NCBI GenBank assembly: GCA_025769875.1
Contig: JAGFNK010000928.1
Span: 1 to 18,255, forward strand
DNA: 18,255 nt
Reading direction: 5' to 3'
From: Russula earlei
Taxonomy: Eukaryota; Basidiomycota; Agaricomycetes; Russulales; Russulaceae
Position 1 is the stretch's first letter, and each line of letters opens with the position of its first letter. The notes under the pieces were generated by a model, which saw nothing but the letters and a program-made list of their open reading frames with translations, searched no databases and was not told the origin of the DNA. This document shows, in pieces, positions 8,154-16,171 of the stretch. The translations under genes were made by a program, and so were the position numbers.

Positions 8154-9113
8154 TGTCATGAACCATTCCCCGGGGAGGACCCTTGAAGGACCCTCCCTTA
8201 TAGGAGGAAACCCAGCCTCTATGATGCCACCCTGTTCACACGAGCAAAAGGGGTGAGTAGAGGTGTCCACAATATCGCGCGCGCATTGTTGCGCGAGCGA
8301 TTCTCGGCACAATCGACATACAGCAAGCCCCACTTAAAGGCAACCCTTCTAGCAACTAAGGACAGTATTAGAGCCTTCCTAAGGACCATTTGGAATGACC
8401 CTAGGAACTCTACAATAGGTACTAACCTAGTATCAAAAGCCCTACAACGCGTTATTAGACCAACTCTAATAACTATAGAACGAACTATAAGGCAACACTA
8501 AGGACCTTAATAGAAGTATTAGGGTCGACTCTAAGGACCCTAATAGAACTATATAAGGGCCTTATAAGATAACACTATTCCATAACCAAACTACAAGTCC
8601 TCAAATGACCGGCCCTAAACTAACTAACAGGAAATGAATCAGGTGCTTGCACGTGTACTAAAGCAGTGAACACGTGGACAATGGAAGCTCTTACTCATCA
8701 AGAGAAGCTTCTTACTCAGCAGCTTACTGAGCATGACTGAGCATGCTCAGTAAGCGTCCTCCGACTTCTTACTCATCACTCTATGGTGCTTGATAACAAG
8801 GTTATGACTTGTTCCCTATTTAGCAACTCTCTTGTAGTATATAAGCGCTCAATAAAGTAGCGGACAGTCCTCAGACTGTCCATTTGTTTACGGCACTCTC
8901 CATTCCTGGGATACTCCTTAAGGACCATCCCCTTGTGACTATCCTGGCCTCTTCCCTGCGTGATTGTTCTACTCTCACAGTAACAATACCTCTCTGGTAT
9001 TTGTTGCTCCTCTGGGTTCTACTCCTTGCCCACGCGGTCTTGGACGTCTATCGACTCGTCTTCGAGCTTATCCCTCGCTCTTGAACTGGATAGTTCAACA
9101 GTGAGTCTTGACA
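8154..9113 (+). mobile_element. Family B solo LTR, right arm (forward)
   Basis: TGTCATGAACC to TCTTGACA, flanked by perfect 5-bp target duplications GCAGA (8149-8153 and 9114-9118). Contents include a CG-rich patch (8274-8300), arrays of TGAGTAAG/CTTACTCA-type motifs with GAGCATGCTC palindromes (about 8690-8780), a TATA box (8838-8845) and the GACTGTCCATTTGT segment shared with family A. It keeps many CpG sites that are TG or CA in the left arm, so it is probably the younger insertion. It landed in the gag end of the second copia remnant, 11 bp from the older LTR. No coding region lies inside. Confidence 0.92.
8838..8845 (+). promoter_or_regulatory. TATA box of the right family B LTR
   Basis: TATATAAG, followed within 40 bases by the R-like segment shared with family A. 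Confidence 0.65.
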
Positions 9114-10537
9114 GCAGACACAGGGGGCACAATACACACACATGCTGGAAAGTTCACAGAAAACTGCAGTACAAAGCAACAGCGGCAATAGCAGCTATGA
9201 CTGGCACAAGTGTGCACAATGCAGCAACACTCACGACCACTGGGACTGGCACAAGTGTGCACAGCGCAGCGACACCCATGCCTGCAGACCAGCCACCAGC
9301 CAGTGCTGCCATTGCATATGTCCCCACATCCAACAACAGCATCTCATTACATCTGGCAGTCGAAGATGAGCCAATCCATGCATCCACGACCCAAGAGCAA
9401 CTCCAAGCTGCCGATCTCAGAAACGGCTGGCTCCTCGACTCCGGAGCCTCAAGAATCATGACTCCCCACTCAAATTGGTTCACACATCTCACCCTGCTCG
9501 CATCGCCCATTCAAGTTGCCTTAGGCAACGATAGCGCAATAACTGCCACCGGAACTGGACAAGTGCTAGTCCAGATGCACACATGTGGCATGTGGAGTAC
9601 TGCAATACTCCACGATGTCCTGCATGTACCAGACATCAATGGAAACCTCTTATTGGTCTCCCACCTCGCTCAATGCAGGGCAGAAGTGCACTTCCAGGGG
9701 CAGACTTGCGGGATATACAATAAAGCAAACAAATTGATTTGTGAGGGAACATTACATGACAACTTATACATTATGGCCATTGAAATGCCAACACTCAAGT
9801 CGGTGCACACAGCAATGCCACACCAACCTCTCGCAGAATGCGGCCACAAAACCGAAGCCATGCTTACCACATGCACGACAATCTTCCAGGCCTCCCCAGA
9901 TACATTCTCCGAACAGGTTGCGACCCAGACAGACAATACGCTGCAGAAGAAACACGCCAGTGGGCTGAAGCACAAGTTGAAAGCACCCCAGCACCCCAAG
10001 CCATCTGCTGCGCGCATCAAATTCAAAACGGGCCAACACCTGAAGACCCTCCGATTACATGAAGGGGGCGAACCCACTGACATCGCAGAACGCGCGACCC
10101 GGACACCTCTTGATAGGGTCCGGGCGATGCATGCTGATGCAAACCTACCCACATGCACCTTGGACAATCTGACATCTGAAGAGGCCAGGAGCGGGACAAC
10201 CCCTGACCCCTCTTGGTTGCAAGTCCTTGCAATGTGCATGTCCACATACGCCCCAGAGAAGAGACCCACCATGCTGACCCAAAGGTCGCTGGTGCACATG
10301 TTCCCGGGCCACACATATCACCAGCAGGCATACAAGCCTGCACATCTCCCCACCCCCCGCACCCTTCAACCCCACGCCATCATATCTGATGAAGAGGGCC
10401 CCACATCGCGCATCAAGCGCATGATCCTCAAATTTGATGATGCAGTCAAAAGAGTCGAAAAAGGGGAAATGAGAGTGAAGTTGAGAGGGCGGCGAAGACA
10501 GAACCAGCGGACAATGCAGAACAGTCACCGCACATGA
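9114..10537 (+). pseudogene. Copia 2 Gag end, protease and deleted integrase in one open frame
   Basis: The frame is open from inside the LTR, so no native start is left. Near 9140 HTCWKVHRKLQ resembles the gag zinc-knuckle tail, then an Ala/Thr-rich linker. The aspartic protease follows (GWLLDSGASRIMTPHSNWF near 9430, LHDVLHVPDINGNLLLVSHL near 9610-9665). After the pre-integrase part (GTLHDNLYIM) the integrase core is mostly missing. Its conserved Asp is replaced in KTLRLHEGGE near 10040, and the region around the catalytic Glu is gone before LDRVRAMHADANLP (near 10110). The C-terminal part remains (PEKRPTMLTQRSLVHMF near 10255, then HAIISDEEGP). The catalytic acids are not found, so the domain is dead although about 470 codons stay open. 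Confidence 0.82.
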
Positions 10538-10804
10538 AGCTGCAAGGCATTGGAGCAGAGGAGCCCCTGCCCACTCAGCCTGAAACAGGTGGACAACGTG
10601 GAGCAGGCGCCGCATGCTGAACCGCAGGGCATCATAGTGGACGTGACTCCACCTGCCCAACCTGAAATAGCACAAAGTCAGCCCACAATACATGAAAGTG
10701 GGAACGCACCCATGCAACCCACCACTGGATGACCAAAATGACCCACGCACGTACCCATCCACGATAAGGATGCTTGCCACTCTGCCATCCTGCATGAGCA
10801 CCAA

Positions 10805-11823
10805 ATGAAATGTACTGAGCAGGGAAATGCGGCACACAAAATGTTGCCAGCTAATCCCAAGTCATACGCCAAGGTGACAGCCTGTGCTGACTCTGCAGAG
10901 TGGGCAAAGGTGTGCAGCGAGGAGAAACGTGTGTCTGAAAACACTAGTGTCCTCAAAAGCATGCCATGTCTGAAGAACAGAGATGCAGCAGGCAAGCGAA
11001 TAGACCTTCTAAATGGAAAGGGGGTCAAATCAAAATACTCAAACATGCAAGGCCCGCATCATCACACAGGGACTCACCCAAGTCGAGGGAAACGATCCCA
11101 ATGACATCGTGCCGCCAGAGAACCGGCACTCCCTTGCAACACCCTGGCCCTCACCACAGAACGAAGTCTAGCAGTCCATCAGATGGACAACAAGTCCACC
11201 CACCTAAACAGAGAACTGATGGATGAGACCTTCTTGAAAGTGTGCCCAGGGAATAACCACCAATGCACGTGCGACTGCACGACCCAGTACACCCAAGGTA
11301 TGAGCGACCACTGCCCGACCTTCCAGCGTGACTCTGGCATCCAGCTGATCTTGGTCGGACACGTCAACCCCGATTGGACCAGCAAAGCCCATTCTGGACT
11401 TCATCTTCATGTTGACAGGTGGGGCCATAAACTGGACCCAAAAGAAGCAAGCCCCGGTTGCACCCTTGAGCACCAAGGCAGAGCACACTGTGGGCACACA
11501 CGCCGCCGAAGAAGCCACCAGGCTGAGGCAACCACTCACTGGATTGGGCCAAAAGACCCATCTCCTCACAATCCCTCATGTTCATGTTGACAACCAGCTG
11601 ACCATCGCCATTACCAGGAACCCCAGGTTCCACAACTGCACCAGAACACACTGAGGTGTGACACCATTATCTTGCAGCAGAATGTCAACTTGCAGGGGAC
11701 CAATCTCACCTACACTCCATCAGAAGAGCCAGTTGCCAATGTATTGAAAAAGGGTCCCAGCTGTGAGAAGCACAAAGGTCTCGCAATGGAAATGGGAGAG
11801 AATGCGCACCACTCAGGCTGAGG
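10805..11823 (+). pseudogene. Copia 2 reverse transcriptase/RNase H remnant with large deletion
   Basis: RT start motifs are seen near 10880-10990 (DSAEWAKVCSEEKR, then LKNRDAAGK). A frame change leads to fragments of the KYKARIVAQGF region near 11030-11090, then VHQMDNKSTHLNRELMDE near 11172-11225. After KVCPG (11250) the rest of RT, including the YVDD active site, is absent. RNase H resumes with LVGHVNPDWTSKAHS near 11350-11390 and, one frame over, MLTGGAINWTQKKQ (11409). STKAEH and HVDNQLTIAI follow, and the tail NLTYTPSEEPVANVLKKG (near 11705-11755) has the copia end motif (usual form VADVLTKGL). Acidic RNase H residues are kept but the frame is broken several times. It ends at a G-rich stretch before a family C LTR. 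Confidence 0.78.
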
Positions 11824-11828
11824 CGGCG

Positions 11829-12118
11829 TGTTGGATGTGCAGCCACTAAGTGCCGCATGAATGGACAATCCAGACCGTACGTGTAAATAATTTGAATTTA
11901 GTTATCATTTGTTTTCCCTCAGTCTTTTACACACAAGACTGAGGTCAGTCCTACACCTTCCTTTACATTCCTTTATAGCTAATACTGTACATAGCCCTTA
12001 TTCCATAGGTTAGCATACTAACCTGAATACAGTCTTTTACACACAAGACTGAGCCCTTATTCCATAGCTCTAACAATGACCACCCACCACTACACCCTAT
12101 CGCTACCTAGCTGCCTGA
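11829..12118 (+). mobile_element. Family C LTR copy 1 (possible 3' LTR of copia 2)
   Basis: It begins TGTTGGATGTGCAGCC right after a purine-rich GGCTGAGGCGGCG, which could be a weak polypurine tract. A second, diverged copy starts at 12121. It contains a 23-bp hairpin-forming repeat twice (11921-11943 and 12031-12053, each with AGTCTT...AAGACT arms), a TACTGTACATA (11983-11993), and a smaller inverted repeat AGGTTAG/CTAACCT (12007-12024). The right end is uncertain by about 20 bases. It does not match the putative 5' LTR at 6713-7161, so pairing with that region is not supported. Confidence 0.7.
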
Positions 12119-12362
12119 TGTGTTGAACATGCAGCCACCTGGTGGCATGTGTATGGACAAAGCCAGACCATACATGTAAATATTCAAATTACTTGTCATT
12201 CATTTTCCCCCTCAGTCTTTTACACACAAGACTGAGGTCAGTACTACACTCCTTTGCCATTCCCTTTAGAACTAATACTGTACATAGCAAGGTTCCTTTT
12301 AGGTTAGCTCACTAACTAATGCAGTCTTTCACACACAAGACTGAGCAAAGTTCCTTTTAGCT

Positions 12363-12367
12363 CCAAC
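12363..12367. repeat. Left target-site duplication of the reverse family A LTR
   Basis: CCAAC, identical to 13197-13201. Confidence 0.9.
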
Positions 12368-13196
12368 TGTCAAGACACGTACTGCTGATCACTAAGGACT
12401 CAGGAGCAGGTGGGCAAGGGTCGGAACAGATGATACGCGGTGAAGGCGGCGTTGAACAAGAGGACGAGCCAAATGACGAGGAGGTACCAGATGGGGACTG
12501 GTAGGTGTTGCAAGAGGCAGAGGCGAAGGCTGGAGGCCAGTGCAGCGAAGGGGCTTTAGACAAGGCGGTCGTTGAAGAGTACCTTGGAGGCGAGGGGAGT
12601 CTTTAAACTGAGCGGTCGCAGGGGAGTACCCAGGAGTATGAGAGTATCACAAATGGACAGTCTGACGACTGCCATACTTCATTGGGGCTTATATACAGTG
12701 TACAGGGTCGATTACAAAGCACTGGGACTATTCTAGACTCTTTGGTACCATCCAATAGGACTACAGAGGCATAAACTTGCTTGTGTCAGCTTTCAGGCTT
12801 ACTGAGCGCATTACTGATCATTGTGGAGCGATGACATCATTATGATGTCACTGTGGAGCGCTTAGTGAGCCTATGAGGTCACTGTGGAGTCGCTCAGTCA
12901 GCCATGATGTCATTGGAGCCTTGATGACATCAGATGATTTATGCAACAGTTTCTAAGAGTTTGTGCCGCTGTTTCGGGTCCATGGTGGCTGAGTGGCCAT
13001 GTGGCTGCCACGCGATGATTACCCGATTAGGAAACTGGTGCCTGGTCGTGTTATAGTGCCTTTGCAATAGCAATATCTTGTACCGCAGGAGGGATAGCCC
13101 AGAAAATGGAAGGGAGTCGGCAATGCAAAGTGAGAGAGGTTTTTCTTGAGTAAAATAGGACAATCTTCGGCCAGGACTTGGCCTTGGTTCGTAACA
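12368..13196 (-). mobile_element. Solo LTR, family A, reverse copy
   Basis: End-to-end inverted match to 5107-5934. Terminal TGTCAAGACACG and GGTTCGTAACA are flanked by perfect CCAAC target duplications (12363-12367 and 13197-13201). The TATA box lies at 12688-12695 on the minus strand, and the TGACATCA array at about 12830-12935. It keeps CpG at places where the forward copy has TG or CA, for example around 12826, 12858 and 12892, so it appears younger or less mutated. Its insertion splits family C LTR copy 2. Confidence 0.94.
12688..12695 (-). promoter_or_regulatory. TATA box of the reverse family A LTR
   Basis: Reads TATATAAG on the minus strand, matching 5608-5615 in the forward copy. 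Confidence 0.65.
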
Positions 13197-13201
13197 CCAA
13201 C
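13197..13201. repeat. Right target-site duplication of the reverse family A LTR
   Basis: CCAAC, identical to 12363-12367. Confidence 0.9.
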
Positions 13202-13236
13202 ATGACGGCCATCCCATAACACACCTATTTGTCATA

Positions 13237-13597
13237 ATACGTAGACACGTGACCGCCTCTGCACCACATTATGCATGCCACGGAATACAAACTCAGATTC
13301 AAAAAAAAAAAAAAAAAAGAGGGGATCAATAATCTGATTGCATCATGGCCCATCTCCTCACTTTCACCTCATTTCAAGCCCCCATTAGTGCATGCATCAA
13401 GCCACTGATCCTCTGTATCAGCGTGTGGCTGATTCTCCAGTAACACTACCCGCATGGAGAGGGCTTTGTTGTGAGACAAAAATAGTCACCCCCTGCCTCT
13501 GTGGCGCAGTGGTGGGCAAATTTGCTTTTCCATTATACAAACGGGTGTGCCTGGTGATATTTCAGATGGCATCATGATTGTAGTGACAACCCAAGAG
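13237..13597. other. Probable upstream region of the secreted-protein gene
   Basis: No coding motif was seen. It contains a CACGTG E-box-like hexamer near 13248, an A18 tract (13301-13318) and otherwise mixed sequence leading into a TATA box. It may be native host sequence, the least transposon-like stretch of the window, but this is inferred from the absence of recognisable elements. Confidence 0.35.
13301..13318 (+). repeat. A18 mononucleotide tract
   Basis: Eighteen consecutive A. No AATAAA precedes it and no coding remnant lies upstream, so it is listed as a simple repeat and not as a retroposon tail. Confidence 0.7.
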
Positions 13598-13605
13598 TAT
13601 ATAAA
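13598..13605 (+). promoter_or_regulatory. TATA box of the candidate host gene
   Basis: TATATAAA, 137 bp before the ATG at 13742. The intervening segment is pyrimidine-rich, and the ATG has an A at -3 (ACAATG), a good fungal start context. Confidence 0.6.
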
Positions 13606-13741
13606 GCCACTGCTTGGGGTTCCAATTCTCTCGAGCTGTGCTATTCCTTTCATCCTTCAAGTTGGTACCAGTTACCGACAGTCCTTTCATTCAATTCGTT
13701 CAGAGTCTTTGGCCGCCACAACCAACCTATTCACAATAACA

Positions 13742-14145
13742 ATGTGCTATTGCCTCATTTTTGCCATTTTCTGCGTCGCAGCTGGCGTTGTTCCATCTTT
13801 CGCGCTTCCTTCAACTTCAACACATGATAGGTGCACATCACTCAGCTTTTACATAGTAGAGTTCCTAACAAGGGGGATACAAACGGAAGGCCTGGGAGGG
13901 ACTCGAACAGTGGGGGAGACCCAAATAGAGACATCAGAGGGGGGAGCCTGAACAGAGATGGGAACCACAGAGGTGATAACCTGAACAGAGATGGGAACCC
14001 GAATGGAGGTGGGAACCTGAACAGAGGGAACCTGAACAGAGGGCCCCCGGACAGATGTGGGAACCCAAATCGGAACCACCAGGAGGCTTATAACCTGTTT
14101 AAACATGAACCGGATAAGTTTCCGAGCTTCCGGGTCATAAAATAG
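13742..14145 (+). pseudogene. Candidate host gene for a small secreted Asn/Arg/Gly-rich repeat protein, frame broken
   Basis: From ATG 13742 the first ~22 residues (MCYCLIFAIFCVAAGVVPSF, then AL) form a clear signal peptide: a hydrophobic core followed by small residues suited to signal peptidase. About 29 codons in, the useful frame changes. In frame +1 a hydrophilic protein runs to the stop at 14145, with RVPNKGDTNGRPGRDSN and repeats such as SLNRDGN, NLNRDGNPNGGG, NLNRG, NLNRG. A GT...AG interval of 26 nt (13832-13857) would join the two frames, but is too short for a normal spliceosomal intron, so a frameshift mutation is equally likely. A TATA box lies upstream. No family is recognised; many basidiomycete small secreted proteins have this build. 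Intact in the host or dead cannot be told here. Confidence 0.5.
13947..14039 (+). repeat. Codon-phased degenerate tandem repeat (CCTGAACAG units)
   Basis: CCTGAACAG begins at 13947, 13980, 14016 and 14031, spacings of 33, 36 and 15 bases, all multiples of three. The first two copies extend over 20 identical bases. On the plus strand they encode LNR-containing units. Related degenerate units flank it (13893-14075). Confidence 0.75.
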
Positions 14146-14898
14146 AATCCCTTTTTTGGAGTCCGCCCACAAAAACCCGATCAGCCCATTGGCCCATGGA
14201 AAACCGAGACCCGAGACCAAGACCGAGAGGAGGGAACCGTCCGCGACCACCTACCAGGTCCGGATTTTCCCATGGCAAAGCCAGGGCGAGGATAGGCAGT
14301 AAGGACGACAGTGAGCTCGAGCAACCCATCTGAGCCTTCATTTAGAGCAATGGCCCCCCTTCACACCAAGTAAATTGTATGAACAACCACCCCACCAGGT
14401 GAACAGCAGAGACACCCTCTGTGACTTCCCCCCATACCTAGCGCCAACTGGCTAAATACAATCCCCCACCTTGAGCCCGCACCCTCCCTCTGAGACCAGA
14501 CACCATCACCTCATGAGGATCCCACACAATGAAACCAGACTGACTGAGAACATAGATGGCCATGACATCGTGAGCCAGAGGAACAGACCCTAACCCCTGT
14601 ACACTACATGACCCACCCCAAGCTGAACTCAGCGGGAAATGCATACACCACCACCCTTCCCCCATTAGACTAAGCACCCACCCAAATGTAAAACCTACAT
14701 AGACCTGCTATAAAACACCCTGCCCGCTCGCCATGAAACTGTGTCACCCTAGTCATGTAAAATCCTCTCACCACTACCCTTGAACAACTACAGGCTCCCC
14801 CTCGCCACTGGAGATCGAAGCCCCCACCTCCACAACCAATGCCACCACCACCACAAGCCATTGCCCCACCCCCTTTCCTCCCTCAAAGGACTCCTTTG
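14146..14898. other. Unassigned sequence, possibly the 5' part of the LINE remnant
   Basis: No convincing domain was read in any frame. The plus strand is strongly C-rich and G-poor over 14350-14880 (CCACC, CCCC strings). A reverse-strand open frame (14250-13849) has FLWADSKKGILFYDPEARK, loosely reminiscent of pol linker regions, but too weak to name. Confidence 0.35.
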
Positions 14899-15245
14899 AA
14901 CAATGCAACACGAAACAGGACTAAAGGCACCACACGGCTCCTCCAAATTATATAATATTGGAAGCAGCCCATCTTGTATGGGTCATAAGGTGTGAACGAG
15001 TGATACAAGAACACTCTCACACAGAGCAAGAAGTCTGCACCCGGTGGCACCATGCCATCAACACAAGGCTCACCAATGACCGGATCACCGCATCCTTTAC
15101 AAAACGAGATAAGAGGGCCCTCAACACTGTTAGGGACACCTGGGAACAAGTCCTATGAAAAACCATGGACCTCCCAAACAACTGGTTATATAATCGTGAG
15201 GTTTTAGTGAAGGTTAGAGTAAGTCGCCCTGACTACACACCCTGA
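14899..15245 (+). pseudogene. C-terminal tail of a non-LTR retroelement ORF2 (basidiomycete LINE type)
   Basis: The translation reads NATRNRTKGTTRLLQII, then, after a 2-bp slip in ATTATATAATATT (about 14948), LEAAHLVWVIRCERVIQ, RWHHAINTRLTNDRI, RALNTVRDTWEQVL, TGA (15156-15158), KTMDLPNNWLYNREVLVK. This order (TRLLQIL-ESAHLIWVLRCERVI, RW-KAIN-RLT-DRI, TW--VL---LP-NW---EVLVG) is a recurring C-terminal block of basidiomycete LINE proteins that carry RT and RNase H. It lies about 190 bp before a poly(A) tail, as expected for a LINE 3' end. The TGA is probably a CGA to TGA change. Assignment is from memory of the family; the RT and RNase H domains themselves are not present. Confidence 0.62.
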
Positions 15246-15399
15246 GTCCCACACTGTTCCCCCACCTAGGAATGTGCGTAAGTGCATTTGCCCTCACACC
15301 CCAGTCCCTGCACCGGCTACAATGCATTGGATAGGGCTGATCTGTTTTCTCCTGCTATCTAATACTTATTCCTAGTAGTCTAAGTTCGAGACAACTCCG

Positions 15400-15405
15400 A
15401 ATAAA
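15400..15405 (+). terminator. Polyadenylation signal of the LINE remnant
   Basis: AATAAA ten bases before an A25 run. This indicates that a cleaved and polyadenylated RNA was the template for the insertion. Confidence 0.75.
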
Positions 15406-15439
15406 GCATTTTCCAAAAAAAAAAAAAAAAAAAAAAAAA

Positions 15440-15885
15440 GACTGAGAGGGGGGGACTCAAGTCGGAGTTCGCGAATCACAGTCACAAGTAAGTTTCATTA
15501 TGACTAATATGTGCCATGTATCCATAGTATGTACCAATGATCTTCGGCCAACCCTTTGTTTACTTCAGCCACATGGAGTTGTCGGACATTTCAGCGACCA
15601 GAGCCATCATTAAACAATGCCACACAGTACAATGCCTATTCTGTGTTGTGATTGCCCACTTAAGGAGCATGCAAGCGATTGAGATCAATTGTGGGCAAGT
15701 GATGCCAATCGCGAGTGAATGAAGGCGACTGAGGGATCCCCCTGATATGATATATTATTTAATGATGTGATCCTATGATTCTGACTACAGTTACTTACTT
15801 ACATCTACTTTCGATCTCACCTTGTAGATAGTGTAGATGATGATCAGCCTCGATTACAACTTTATGCGTTCAATACTCTTCATTG
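15440..15885. other. Unassigned sequence
   Basis: No domain was recognised. Short repeated words (GATTGAGATCAATTG around 15677; GTAGATAGTGTAGATGATGATCA around 15826-15846) are the only structure seen. Confidence 0.35.
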
Positions 15886-16110
15886 TGGGCTTGTATAGCC
15901 CGCACCAATGTTCTACTTGAACCAGTAGTTAGTTTACTTACTTCCCCTCAGTGATTGCTTATGTGCGTGAGTCACTGAGGTATGTCCCTTTTGTTACTGT
16001 ACATATGTGCCGTGGACTTATACCTAGATAATAGTACACCCTCTGTTATCTTATCTAGGTAATATATTCATTGGTGATTGTGAGTCTCTGAGGTACACCC
16101 TGTTGAACCA
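15886..16110 (+). mobile_element. Diverged LTR related in plan to family C
   Basis: Shares with the family C LTRs an ordered set of parts: a CCTCAGTGA/TCACTGAGG hairpin (15946-15954, 15972-15980), an exact TACTGTACATA (15995-16005), a second perfect 11-bp inverted repeat TACCTAGATAA/TTATCTAGGTA (16021-16031, 16051-16061), and a partial repeat of the first hairpin (GTGATTG...CTGAGG, 16074-16093). The base sequence between them differs. Ends are not defined and no target duplication was found. Confidence 0.5.
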
Positions 16111-16171
16111 GAACCCGAACAGATCAAAGAAGGCAAAGACCTTCATACAAGGTTCAAGATCTGCTCATAGA

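Larger units (their letters stand above)
7181..9113. repeat. 1.93-kb near-palindrome made of two inverted LTRs
   Basis: The two arms (7181-8142 and 8154-9113) are inverted copies separated by 11 bp. The outermost 37 bases of the arms are identical in inverted orientation; overall the arms look roughly 85-90% alike by eye. Transcription across it would give a long hairpin RNA, and the DNA could extrude a cruciform. Confidence 0.92.
12121..13236 (+). mobile_element. Family C LTR copy 2, split by a family A solo LTR
   Basis: TGTTGAACATGCAGCC starts a second family C LTR in the same orientation, directly after copy 1. It runs to 12367, is interrupted by the reverse family A LTR, and resumes after 13201 (ATGACGGCCATCCCATAACACACC), matching the end of copy 1 (AATGACCACCCACC). 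The 23-bp hairpin repeat is present twice (12214-12236 and, with one mismatch, 12323-12345). Being placed next to copy 1 suggests a tandem arrangement from unequal recombination or a separate solo LTR. The right boundary is approximate. Confidence 0.72.
14899..15439 (+). mobile_element. LINE 3' remnant with poly(A) tail
   Basis: The coding tail is followed by a ~155-bp 3' untranslated stretch, AATAAA (15400-15405) and A25 (15415-15439). This is the usual end of a target-primed retrotransposed copy. The 5' end and target duplication were not found, so the true left boundary may lie further upstream in the unassigned block. Confidence 0.65.

Noticed and set aside
9670..10314. 214-codon reverse-strand open frame
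   Set aside because: It is antisense to the copia 2 protease/integrase frame, has no recognisable domain and no signal of its own; treated as a shadow.
6713..12118. A complete copia element from the putative LTR at 6713 to the family C LTR at 11829
   Set aside because: The two LTRs do not resemble each other, and the gag is missing across a recombined LTR, so they may come from different elements.
11917..12345. CRISPR-like array from four copies of a 23-bp repeat
   Set aside because: The repeats are two per LTR with unequal spacing and hairpin form, inside duplicated LTRs of a eukaryotic element; no cas genes.
5107..13196. One large LTR element bounded by the two family A LTRs
   Set aside because: The LTRs are inverted to each other and each has its own different 5-bp target duplication, so they are two solo LTRs.
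13301..13318. A18 tract as a retroposon poly(A) tail
   Set aside because: No AATAAA and no retroelement coding remnant upstream; the neighbouring left sequence is the end of a family C LTR.
13895..13912. GGGACTCGAAC resembles the inverse of a tRNA B-box
   Set aside because: No matching T-stem, acceptor stem or A-box could be laid out around it on either strand; it lies in the repeat-rich coding block.
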